From assembly GCA_000442125.1 (NCBI GenBank), contig KE546979.1, positions 186,001 through 250,000 of the forward strand: a stretch of 64,000 nt of DNA. The letters are read 5' to 3'. Source of the stretch: Opeltia flavorubescens (taxonomy: Eukaryota; Ascomycota; Lecanoromycetes; Teloschistales; Teloschistaceae). Position 1 is the first letter of the stretch, and each line of letters opens with the position of its first letter. This document shows positions 32,348 to 43,310 of the stretch, one piece after another. The notes under the pieces are model-generated. The model ran no database searches, was not told where the DNA came from, and saw only the letters and a program-made list of their open reading frames with translations. The position numbers and the translations under genes were made by a program.

Positions 32348-35134
32348 AATTTTTTTCTGGTTTCTGGTGGGGTGGAAGATGAGGGTGAGGATGGGGTGGC
32401 TGGGGAGATGGGCCGTGGGTTTCCGTTCCTTATGAATACAGTGATGGCGTTGGAGGGGTTTCTATTTTGCCATGGGTGTTGGAGACGCAGAGGGATTGGG
32501 TATGACTATGCTGCATGTATGTGGGTTGGAGGATGAGCCGTGTATGAAATAAACCTTCAACTTTCTTTCTGCTGAGTCGTTTTATGAGGCGTTTGGGGGG
32601 GCGTATTTACAGCCTAGGTGCGAAGGATATTGTTACATTCAAACGACTTTACGTTTGTACGTTGGTGTCTTATCTCTAAAGGAAGTGGCCTTTCTAGCCT
32701 CACCCTGGTGTTATTCCATGGTCTTCGTGGTTCGATGTATCGAGTACATTTAACCTTATTTCATCCTTCGCAAAATTCATCTGCACCAATAGAACGCAAA
32801 CATCTCGTGTGGGTTTAGAACCAAAGAACCTCCGCCTCCGACGCCTTCATTACCAGATCTTATCTCCACCGCTCTTTTTCTCTCTCGCTTGGCTCTATCC
32901 GCAGCCACCTTATCAATCTCAATCTACGACCATCCCAGAAAAGTGGGCTGGGAATCGTTGAAGAAAATTTTCGTTCCTTACAACCTGTACCTTCGGGAAA
33001 GAATCTCCGAGCGGGAGAGAGATCTTATTCATTATATAGGAGGATTAGAAGGAGGGAGGGAGGGAGGGTCATATTTCTGGGTATGGTTATATGTTTTTGT
33101 GGCTGGGAAGAGGTTTTATCATCTTGACCACGAGTATTTCTCTTCGTTTTCGTATCAAAGCTTCACATCCCATATTATGCCTATCACAAACGCCAAAGTG
33201 CCTGATTGAAAGAAAGATAATGATGTTGTCATAAAAAATAATTTTCCAAATGTCACAAAGTATTTACCCTACCTATCTATTTCAATGAACCAACTCATGA
33301 AGCACACAGCCCATCCACATATATCCCTAGCGCAACCTCATCGACCACGGCAAACCCTCTTGGTGCAAATGAGCAAATTTCCCCAACTTATAAGCTGTGT
33401 AAGGCTTAGTGGCGCAAGCCAGTGACTATAAAATAGGAAAACCCAAGCGGAAGCTATCTTTAGTTTTATGTGTAAGAAGGATGGCACGTGTAAGAGAAGT
33501 GACTTCATGGATAATATACACCTTTGGAATTGTTTCCTTCGTCTAGCGACTTTTGCACATGATTCCAAGGGTTGTACATGGCTTCGTTGGGGTGGTGTTT
33601 GCTCGAGGAAGGAATTGTTATTGAAGCAGCTTGGCTAAGGTCCATTTTTGATGGTGCTTAGAAGTTAATCAGCGGGAGGCTAAGGATCGATGATGATTTT
33701 ATCGCGAACAGCGCTAGAGAACTATATTGTGCTTTTGGCATGGTGTAGGAGTGGATATGATGTGCGTGCTGAGGTCCTTCTTTAGGGTTCCTCTTGATTG
33801 CTTGGTGCACTAATTGCTCATTGAAAATGGAGCTGGGATTGGAGGTGAATGTTGTTGGGGATGGGGATACTAAATTGATCGTCGGAGATTGGGAAGAGAT
33901 TTATTGCATCGACGATCCGATGATACTGCGCTTTGGGGAGAGGAGGCTTTGGTAGTGACTGGATGCACTGCAATGTAAATCCGGTCAGGGCTGACGTGAT
34001 GGGGCGAGAAAGCGGCGCGGTAGGAGAAAAAATTTCGTAGCTTCGTGATAGGAGGATAAGAGAAAGAAGCTTGGATTGCAATCAAGGACAACAATCTCTT
34101 CAGCGTTCATCTCCTCTGTGTTTATTAGCAGGCTCGTGACCGAGAAATTGCCCTCTATTTCTCTTCGTTTTATTGTTTAGTCAACACGGTCAAGTGACAT
34201 TCTAATCTCATGACAATTCAGTCATGCTGGAAATCGCGTCTCCAACCAAGAGTTGAAATAGTAGAGGCCACGTAGGATTTGAAGGATACCACGACAGTAG
34301 TTTGATAACGTTTATTGATTACCGATTCTTGGGTAATAGATCTTGAGTTCATAGACGTATAGACTTCTTGATTTTATTCAGGGGATCAGGTCAGATAGAA
34401 CAGAAGTGAATGCAATGATGCGACTACCCGGTCTTATATCTTTCGCTGCTGATCCTGTCCAATCAAACTTATCTTCTCCTTGCGTGTGGGCTTCTCACTA
34501 GCGGGTCAGCTTCCTAACTAGTATTTCGATCATCGATTCTGATCCCGTGGGTAGTTTCTACCCCATTCCGATAAGAAATCCCCCTTATACTGCTCTGCGG
34601 AATTAGGCTATCAAACCGTAGACCACCATAATGAAAAAGGTGGCGTAGGATTGTAGAAGCGAATAGGGATGGTTTGAGGCTTTACTGGGATCGCGAGGTT
34701 GTTTCAAATGGTCTCGCGTACTGTAAGCTCATTCTTGAACGCCAAGATGTCTTAAGCAGTGGCCCGTGAACCGGAGACCATTCTTGGAAAGCTCCTAAGT
34801 CAATTCGCAAATCTTAGATAGAGTATTTCCCGATTCTATAAGACTTCACGCATCCACGCAGAAGCGGTACCTCGACATCGTGTACAATGGTATCTGTGCA
34901 AAGACAATGCAATATTACTGGCTTGGAGCAGAGGTATGCAAGTAAGTTGTAGATGATAGAGGAAGGAGCGATGGATGAGGAGAAAGAACGTGAATGTAGG
35001 GAAGAGCGAAGCAGTAGAGTGGTGCTCTCAAACATGGTACCGTGAGTTCACCAACCGGCGCAATCTTTCATCCGGAACACTGACAAATCAAGAAGGCGGA
35101 ACAATCAATTCAATCAATACTATAATCCTTCCTC
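32348..35134. other. Long intergenic region, no gene seen
   Basis: About 2.8 kb. A short (GGAG)n run lies near 33050-33067. Open frames (32889-33209 and others) are short and unsupported. It could hold long untranslated or non-coding transcripts, which the sequence alone cannot show. Confidence 0.45.
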
Positions 35135-35487
35135 ATGACGCAAATTCCGAAGTATTGCGTGATCAATGCGGAGATGGTATGTTCTTTCCATCCCGACGCG
35201 GCGGTACATTGAAATGATGCACGGAGCAACGACGAAGTAGCTAACAGCTTTCACAGATGTCAGCAGTCAATAATATGCAGTCCGTTACTGTCGAGTTGCT
35301 CCGCCTGACTCCAAGCACCGCCCAAGAGCTTGTCACTGTCCCGGTCACCTTGACGGCTGCGGAGGAACTTGCCGTCGAGCATTTACTAGATAAGATGGCT
35401 GCCGTCTTGGTGATGCTGGAAGAGGAAGATGCAGCATTACAGGTAGCACTGCAGAAATCTGACGACAGCACAACCAAAGAGAAATGA
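35135..35487 (+). CDS. Small protein of unknown function (90 residues)
   Basis: Exons 35135-35176 and 35257-35487 are joined across an 80-nt intron with very good signals (GTATGT donor, GCTAAC branch point, CACAG acceptor), and the junction is in phase. The 90-residue product starts MTQIPKYCVINAEM. Its second half is Leu/Ala/Glu-rich and should be helical (TAAEELAVEHLLDKMAAVLVMLEEEDAALQVAL), perhaps a coiled coil, with a Lys-rich end. No signal peptide, no membrane segment and no family I recognise. Initiation at the second Met codon, at the start of exon 2, would give 76 residues. Confidence 0.5.
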
Positions 35488-36316
35488 GATGGTGTCATCG
35501 AGCGGTGAGGACACAAGTGGAGATCAGGCCGGCATTGATTACGAATATTCCGACAGGAACATTCCGGCGGAAAGATTTCATGTTTCAGGGTTATTCGGAT
35601 GCTTTCTGAAGAGATGACTGTGAAGGTCGATGGGACGGGCCGGTTTCAAAAATGCCCATGGGGAAGGTCGGGAAAATATGATTACGTGGTATGAGTAACT
35701 CCGTATGGCTTAGTAACAAGATTGCGGCTCTGAAACGGAGCGTTCCGGTAAAGGACCCTGACAAGGATTCTGACGAAAGCCTGCTTGGCCTGGAATGGTG
35801 CCGGGGTACCTGCATTGATGGTGGCATTCAGGTGCATATTTGCTCATCAAAGAGGCGGCTCCCATTGGACTTCTGGGGACTAGCGTACAATGAATTGTCT
35901 TCAACGAAGCTACCTCAAGCATCCAAAGCCTGTATTGAGAAAGAAAAAGCAGTCGAGTACTGGTCAAAATAGGATGAAAATAAGCTTGGAAGAGATGGAA
36001 TCATGGCGCTGATCGAGGGGAAGCTAAATGTCAGGAAACAATGACCAGATGCGGCGATGTTTCAGGGTTAGGGCTGGATAAATCGACGTCACAGGGCACG
36101 TGAGTGTCTGCCTTTTCGAATGATGGTGTGAGGAAGAACCAAAATCACACAATTATTTTCTCCGGCTCCCCCGAATTCTGGGACAATCTTACCAACACGC
36201 TCGGACTCGTCTCCAATCATATACATTCCACTTCTCCGCCTGTTGCTTCTCTAACCATCATCTACCTTTCCTCAACTACAGAAGAAATCACATCATCATC
36301 ACAACAAGTAGCTGAG
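35488..36316. other. Intergenic DNA with one doubtful small open frame
   Basis: The 93-codon frame 35691-35972 (+) is not supported by any motif. The frame upstream of choline sulfatase (36104-36316) is in phase with it but looks like 5' UTR. Confidence 0.4.
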
Positions 36317-38247
36317 ATGGAATCTGTCTATTCTGCTCCCAGTACTCCCCCATCCTCGATCAATAACTCCCCACCTACTGGGCAGTGGCCAGCCGCTGAC
36401 GCCAGGAAGCCTAACATCCTCTTCATACTTGCTGATCAGATTTCCGCTCCTCTCCTCCGTCACAACAATGCAGCCTCCCCGATCAAAACCCCCCACATCG
36501 ATGCATTGGCAGCCAAATCCACCGTCTTCTCCTCCGCCTACTGTGCCTCACCTCTCTGTGCACCCTCACGCTCCTCTCTCGTCACCGGACAACTTCCAAC
36601 CAAGATTGGAGCTTGGGACAATGCCTCTCCCTTGAGCGTCGATATCCCAACCTACGCCCATTATCTTCGAACTGAAGGATATGAGACTGTGTTAGCTGGT
36701 AAGATGCACTTCATAGGAGAGCAATTGCACGGCTTTGAGGAACGCTTGACAAGCGATATCTACCCTGGAGATCTCGGATGGTACGTTTGAAACATTAAAA
36801 GAGCAGGGAAGATGGTGAACAGACAGTTTGCAGAGCTTAGGTTGGCTGTCTTAGGACCAGTACATTCACAGTTGCGAATAACCTTGGCTAAGATATCAAC
36901 TCATTGTATTTAGGTCCGTCAATTGGGATGATCCAGATCGCCGCCTTGAATGGTACCACAATACATCCTCCATCCTCCAAGCAGGTCCTTGCATCCGCTC
37001 CAACCAGCTCGATTTTGATGAAGAAGTCATGTTCCAATCCACACGTTACCTCTATTCTGCCGCCCGCCGCAAGGAATCAGACCGTCCGTTCTGCCTGACT
37101 GTCTCTCTCACCCATCCTCATGATCCTTACACCATTCACAAGCCCTATTGGGACCGTTATGAAGGTGAAGAAATTCCTATGCCTGATGTGGATATCCCTC
37201 AGGAGGAGCAAGATCCTCACAGCCAGCGCCTGCTTAAGGTCTGTGAGTTGCAAGATAAGAAGCCACCCACCGAGGCTGTCCTCCGAGCGCGACGAGCCTA
37301 CTTTGGTGCTGTGAGCTACGTGGATGACAACGTTGGCAAACTGATGAAGGTTTTGGAGGAGTGTGGTATGGCTGATGATACCATCGTTGTCTTTTCAGCA
37401 GATCATGGTGATATGCTGGGAGAGAGGGGCTTGTGGTAGGCATCCTTGAATTTCTCCCGATGTCTAAGATTTTGCTGAGACATCCTCTGGTCCAGGTACA
37501 AGATGTCCTGGTTTGAAGGTTCTTCTCGCATTCCTCTGATCGTTTCTTATACGAAACGATTCTCACCCAAGACTATTTCGCAAAATGTGTCTGCCATGGA
37601 CATCCTGCCAACCCTTGTCGACGTTGTAGGAGGCACGATCGACGATCGTCTCCCTTTGGACGGTAGATCTCTGCTCCCCTACCTTGAAGCACAGAATGAT
37701 TTCCTACCATACCATGACACGGCTTATGGCGAGTATGCCGGCGAAGGTACCATTGCACCTCTAATGATGATCCGACGAGGGCCATGGAAATTCGTCACTT
37801 GCCCAGCCGATCCACCGCAGCTCTACAACTTGGACACCGACCCTAAAGAGCTACGCAACCTTGCCACGAGTGAAGATCAGGAGACTCACAATGTCTTCGA
37901 GGCCTTTGTCAAAGAAGCAAATAAGCGCTGGGATATGAAGAGCATCCATGCAGAGATCTTGGAGAGTCAGCGTCGACGCCGTGTTTGCTGGGATGCGCTT
38001 ACACGAGGGCGCTTTGAGGCCTGGGATTATCAACCTAATGAGAATGCTAGAAATAAGTATGATCTCGACTAATCTCCTTCTTCGAAGTGCGTAGAGAAAA
38101 GCTAACACCTGTTGCCTCAGGTACATTCGCTCGAACGTTCCTCTTGATGAGTTGGAACTCCGTGCTCGCTACCCACCTGTCGATAACATGGGCCGCGAGC
38201 TTCCGCGGGGACGCGCGAAGGGCATTGCTGGCTCTTACAACGAATAG
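36317..38247 (+). CDS. Choline sulfatase
   Basis: Alkaline-phosphatase-superfamily sulfatase that splits choline-O-sulfate to choline and sulfate, a fungal sulfur and osmolyte store. Exons 36317-36780, 36914-37435, 37496-38056 and 38121-38247 give 557 residues; all three introns are in phase 2. The metal-binding opening NILFILADQ is at 33-41. The formylglycine signature CAPSR has its catalytic Cys at 81. The remaining active-site blocks are LAGKMHFIGEQLHGFEERL, SLTHPHDPY and VFSADHGDMLGERGLW. The C-terminal choline-sulfatase tail has PDPPQLYNLD-like sequence (PADPPQLYNLDTDPKELRN) and NVPLDELELRARYPPV. The family is often induced by sulfur limitation; I see no specific site to show it here. 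An in-frame ATG 71 codons upstream (36104) is considered less likely. Confidence 0.93.
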
Positions 38248-38820
38248 TGTGGAAAAGACTTTCAACCGATCCGATAATTCCTTGTGACCGGCATTGACGA
38301 CTATGACTATTGACTGATACTTGCATGTTATGCTCTCTGCATGTCTTTTTTTTTTCACTCAAATTGGCATCCTACTAGCATTCTTCTTTCACGATTGAGC
38401 ATGATGGCGTCTGTCGACGATATCCTTCATGCGTGCGCGTGGGGGTAAGCAAGCGAGCGAGTATCATCAGTTTCTATGGGCATGGTGCTTGACTTGCGAA
38501 GTTTGTTATTGCTTATTGAGCTTGATAGTCATTATGATAATAGAATTACGAACTTGCTATAATTACAGACTGTGCTTTTGACTTGAAGTGCACAATGCTT
38601 TTCTTCGAAATTGAGTTTCAAGGAAATGCAAAAACGCCTGTAGATGGAAAACAGGTTGGTATTTGTGCTTTTGCTTTTGCTTTTGGCCGCCGACTTCTTG
38701 AATGGATGAATGAACAAAACAATTGATCTGCCATCAACGTAGGATTTTGGTGATCTGCTATTACCCCTTCGATTAAAAACCTTATCGATGCTAAAAACGA
38801 TCGAAAGGAACAAGAAAAGC
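38248..38820. other. Spacer at the start of the accessory block
   Basis: About 570 bp; the conserved genes end here. No gene seen. Confidence 0.4.
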
Positions 38821-39568
38821 TTACCATAAATGTTCAAAGATATACCACATGCATGCATGCAGAAATCCGATGACGGTAAGGTCGATGTGTTTTGATTTAC
38901 CAAATTGCGCTGCTTGAGGCGCCGGCTGTTGTAAGGAAAAGTTGGAATTGTTGTCGTGTTGGCGTCAGGTGGTGGCGTGCCGTGATGATGACTGTGTGTT
39001 GTTATCGTCATGGATTTTGAACGTTGATGATGAGGGGGGTGAGGTTTTTGTGTCCTTTCATAGCGATCCCATCAGCTTGAGTTTTTGAATGGAGGTGGGT
39101 GTATCTTACGGACTTTGTCTTTGACGAGCTTTGGGATAGGTTCGTGCTCGAGAATATCGGCCTTTGAGGGTTGAGATATGATGTTGAGTATGCCTGTTGT
39201 GGAAGTTAGATGGGGTCTGATGTTTGGGGGCTGAGGGGGTGGAGCGTACGGACCTGGTCAACTGACGAGCATGAGGGTGGTGTTGTTGCTCGAGGATAGT
39301 GGCCATTCCGGGATGGATTGGGTCGAGGAGGGATTGAGATTGCAATGATGTGTGAATGTGCCTGTCGTTGATATCAGTCTTATTTTTCAAACTAGTAGGT
39401 GGATGTACGGACCTTGTCTCTGACGAGCATAGGGATAGGTTCGTGCTCGAGGATAATGGAACTTGCGGGGCCGGTTGGTAATGAGAGAAATTGGATCGAT
39501 TCGCGATTACCATCATCGTTGGGGAGATATTCATAATCATGAGGTTGTGATTCGAGAGTCTGCGACAT
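38821..39568 (-). CDS. Multi-exon lineage-specific gene with repeated exon ends (model incomplete)
   Basis: ATG at 39568-39566 opens a good coding stretch (MSQTLESQPHDYEYLPNDD.. ending IILEHEPIPMLVRDK) to about 39413. The last exon, 38821-38925, encodes 34 residues ending in a hydrophobic helix (IDLTVIGFLHACMWYIFEHLW) before TAA; its acceptor (TTTTCCTTACAACAG) has a CTGAC branch point. Between them, three diverged copies of a segment of about 55 nt sit at 39405-39459, 39246-39303 and 39107-39160. Each has CTCGAGCA..CTCGTCA and ends in GTCCGTA, a likely donor. The internal exon phases cannot be fixed by eye. Homology is not recognised; a tail-anchored small membrane protein is possible. Confidence 0.4.
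39107..39459 (-). repeat. Three tandem copies of an exon-end/donor segment
   Basis: Copies at about 39405-39459, 39246-39303 and 39107-39160 (spacing about 150 nt) share CTCGAGCA, CTCGTCA and a closing GTCCGTA on the minus strand. Copies 1 and 3 are closest (ILEHEPIP.LV.DK); copy 2 has small indels. They straddle proposed exon-intron borders. Confidence 0.6.
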
Positions 39569-41105
39569 AGATCCTTGTCGTGTTTTATGGAGAAGGTGGT
39601 AGTAGGTATTTGACGTTTCGATGTGTTTGATTTTGATGTTTGATTGCGGTCAGATACCGTTTCAATCGATGGGGAGTTTTGAGAATGGCAGCGGTGTCAT
39701 CGCAACAGCACGGAAGAGGTGTTTTTAGAGATGCTCGGCGGTATTAGTGCTTAAGGTGAGCGACTCAAGAAACACAATGTATGCTATCCGGTCAAAGTAA
39801 GCTCATTCAACGCTGGTTTCAGCGATTGTCGAAGTGGTTTTGGTGAAAGATCTTTAAGCAGACTTCCAATCCCTGATTTGGCTCGGTTTGTATGGTATAT
39901 TTTAATGCGGGATTCAGTCGATACTTAGTGAAGATGTTGCTTCTATAATAGTATAGTTTGTATTTACCCGACGTCGTAAGACTTGTCGACGACATTGAAT
40001 CATTGAGCCGATACGGTGAAGAAGACGGTTGAGTTCATCATGACTCCCATTTTAATGGATGGTCAAAGATGTTTTCCAACATTTCCCTGGACGCGTCGAT
40101 TCAAGCCGAGCCACCATCGAATTTTGATGTGAAGAGATCAATCTAACGCGGAGTGTAAACTTCTAGCAGACATCCAATCCTTGAGATGGTTTTGGGATTC
40201 AGTCGATGCTTGAAGATGGTTTTGATGTTGCGTAGATGAAGTAAGCTTGATGCGCCTTGCAAGATTTGTAGAAGTTGATCTGGATCCATGCTGACAGGTG
40301 AAGAGATATCGGGACATGATTGATAGATGTCATCGTTCGAAAGACAGAATTGTGACATTCAGCAGCAGTGTTAGACCAAAAGCCGAGGTTTGTGCCTATT
40401 GCTTTTGTGGAAGAGCGCTCAGATGTCAAGGTTTGCGCAATGCGCGTCTTTGAAGGAGATTCTTGGTCTCCGCTTCATGAATGCTGATCTGGAGTCATAT
40501 TGGTAGGTGAAGAGATAGCGAGTTATATTCGATCGATATCATCCTTCAAAGTGGATGTGTGATATCTAGCAGCGGTGTCTGACCAGAAGCCAAGATCTGT
40601 GACTGATGAATGCGTGGAAGAGCGCTCAGGTGTCATGGAGTAGGTTGAAACGCGGCTGCCAAGGAGTTTTTTGGTCTCTGCTGTAGGGAGTGTTTGATGA
40701 AATTAATGACACCTCGTGCTGAATCTGAAGCTGTCTTTACCCGTGGCTGAACGGTGGCAAGAGCCCATGTGCGGGATGTCATCGTTGTTTAGGATAATGT
40801 TTTTGACCGATATGAGGCTCGGAATTTGAAGCGCCAGTGTGGGAAATGGTGGGTGTGGATGAGATTCGCTGGAGGATGTTCGATTCCATGATGCCACCAG
40901 TATCTTACTCGTCTTCTCTTCAATTCGCGATTCCATATGGCACTAGCGTTACATTCCTTCGGGACAGCGATACTACTTCTATTTGACTGTTGCAGGCCCG
41001 TGGACTGTAGCCATTTGAGCTTAGAGACCGCGACACTGAGGTGTGATCGAGCGGCTATGGCAGTCGTTGTATGGCAAGGCATTGCAACAGGTGAGCGAGG
41101 TCTGT
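39569..41105. other. Region with diverged local duplications, no firm gene
   Basis: Related segments lie at about 39851-39935 and 40166-40235 (both contain GGGATTCAGTCGAT and a GCAGAC.TCCAATCC block). Another pair is 40285-40440 and 40490-40640 (GGTGAAGAGAT, GTGGAAGAGCGCTCAG). On the minus strand one copy reads DPDQLLQILQGASSLLHL, hinting at old coding sequence, but no whole gene can be built. Confidence 0.45.
40166..40640 (-). repeat. Diverged local duplication
   Basis: Two copies, about 40285-40440 and 40490-40640, share a GGTGAAGAGAT block, a TCTAGCAG/TTCAGCAG block followed by CAGTGTTAGACC or CGGTGTCTGACC, and GTGGAAGAGCGCTCAG in the same order and spacing. Minus-strand reading suggests degenerate coding sequence. 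Confidence 0.5.
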
Positions 41106-43310
41106 TCACCATCCTCGCCGCCGTGTGGCATAGACACCGATTGGAAGAGAATAGCTGAGTCCAGGGGCAGGAATTTTGGCGCTGGGGACTGGGACGCGTT
41201 GTTCGGGTGACCAATCAGTCATTTCAGTGTCCTCAACATACACCTTCACTGATGGTGCATCCACCATCTCCATGTCCTCATCTAAGTCCTCGTCCTCATC
41301 CGTCATCTCAACGTCCTCGTCGTCCGAGTGAATTAATGGAGGAGCGTCGGACATTTCGACATCACTGGGCTGGACATCGTTGGGCTCGAGGCTGGGCGCG
41401 TCAGTGAAGATCGCGTCATCCGACTCGTCCTCGTCGAACGGTTGAGGGGGAGTCAATGGAGAATACGGCGGTGGTGGAGTAGTAGGGGTCTCTGGCTGTG
41501 GTTGTCGAGGGGCTTCCTCTCCCTCTTCGGAGCCAGTTCCCGATTTTGGCGTACCCGGCATGTTCTCGTACGGGTCGAACCCGTAGATCTGCGTCCAATC
41601 GAAGCCATGTTCCCCCGCCGTAGGAATGGAGGGAGGAATTGGGTCAACAGTAGGAGGCTCTTGCGCTTTCTCTGTCACGGATGGCTGTGGAGGTGCTTGC
41701 GTAGTAGCCTGAGAAGCAGGGTGGCTAGACTCATTGTCGGAATGGATGTCACCGTTTGGAGGAGCAGGGCGGTTAGGCTCCTCATCAGAATTGATGTTAC
41801 CGTTCGAGCTCGAAGTACTCTGAGTACTATCAGCCGCGGGCGAAGGCGACGATCTAGCTTCGGCAGTTTTTGCACCATGGTTGGGATCTGGTGGTGCAGC
41901 CCCGGCAGTACCACTCGGGTCTGGAGTGGGAATTGAAGCAGCTGGCGTGGGTTCGGGCGCTGCTTGACTGCTTGCCTCTTGCGGTAGGGGTGTGTTGGCT
42001 GCGTCAGCCAGGAAGTCATCCTCCGTTGGTCCTGTCGGCTCGGGAGTTTCGTCAGTTGGCGTCGTCGCCTGAGGGACGTCACCGGATGGCGACGTTGTCT
42101 GTGGGCCCTCAGGTGGTGGTGCTGTCCCCGAGGCCTCATGGACCGGCGGAGGCGTTTCCGATACCGGCTCAGAAGGCGTTGACGTTCTCGGGGACTGGTG
42201 CCGAGTGTCCCAAGTGCCATCACGCCAGGAGTTGAAAGCGGCGTTGTAGCGCCTTGAACGTTCCTGGTATTGTTGGAACAATCTCTGGGGTGACGGCCGG
42301 AGATTTCGGTGAGGCGAATTGGGAAGTGACGGAGCTGCTTGGGGGATTGATGGTGAACCTCCATTACAGGCGTCAGCCGAAGCTTCAGCCTTCGGAGGGC
42401 AGGGTTGGTGAGGTGGGTAAGTAGCGGATGGGGAGCTTGTAGGAACAGGCCCACTACTTCCCGTATTGGGGTTTGGCCCATCCATTTCCGGATCGGCAGG
42501 TGGCTGCCATCTCCTGGTGACGAAAAATTCATCCAAAAGATCAATGAGCTCATCTAGGCCATCACCACCTGTGCCGTTAGATCCGATCCCATGTTGACTG
42601 GAGTCATGAGGCGCTCCATGGGCAGCAGAAGGTTGATTGTCGAGTCCTGCTGGGGGTAAATCCTGGGCTTCCGATCCGAGAATACTGGCTCTCCTGCGAG
42701 AGATATCTCCAGCATTGCGTACAAAGTTGCCTGCGTTGGCCCTACCAAAGGATTGAGGGATGCTGAAACCTATGACCAAGTTCCAGCTGATCACAATGGC
42801 AGGGGTACTCGAGCTGGCTGATTGATACTCAATGAGGAGTATGACGGGAGAGTACCAGCTGGTTATGACATTTCCAGTGATGGTGGTCGACCAAGTGACA
42901 GCGTGCTGTTCCATTTTGTCAGAGACTTTTTCCCGAACGAGATTCTTCATTTTATTTCCACTTACTGTGGATCTTGAGGTGACACACTTGAGTGCTGTTT
43001 TCGGTTCACGACGGACTACCTTGGCTTTGGCGTTGGTGGTCGAAGCCAGCAGTATCAGGAACGACACAAAACCAAGGTGAAGGACCACCATGAGGAAGCA
43101 AGGAAAGAGGTCAGGGATGGGGTCGAGGTCTTGCACCGCTGCAGAGACACTCGACAGGCGGGTGTAGCATGATTGCATCCATGCCGTTGTCACTGCAATT
43201 CAATGTAAGCATATCGTGGGTGGACTTGAATTTGCGGCTTCTTTACAAGGATAGAGGAGGGAGAGGAGGGCGACTCCCACGCTCGCCAGGAAAGCAACAT
43301 TTTCAGACAT
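41106..43310 (-). CDS. Large membrane-anchored, Pro/Ser/acid-rich protein, unknown function
   Basis: Exons 43247-43310 and 41106-43192 (54-nt intron, GTAAAG..TTGCAG) give 716 residues. Exon 1 encodes a hydrophobic segment (NVAFLASVGVALLSLLYPL, about 5-22) that may be a signal peptide or anchor. A clear membrane helix follows at about 54-72 (FLMVVLHLGFVSFLILLAS), and a weaker hydrophobic stretch lies around 130-165. The rest, from about 190, is disordered, rich in Pro, Ser, Thr, Glu and Asp. Near the C-terminus the pattern [DT]-x-E-M-x-D occurs four times (DVEMSD, DVEMTD, DMEMVD, DTEMTD) among acidic runs. No catalytic domain or known family seen. Topology like that of the neighbouring coiled-coil protein suggests paired roles, which is inference only. 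Confidence 0.7.

Noticed and set aside
41675-42553. 292-codon minus-strand open frame
   Set aside because: Out-of-frame shadow of the 716-residue Pro/Ser-rich protein; Arg/Leu/His-rich with no domains.
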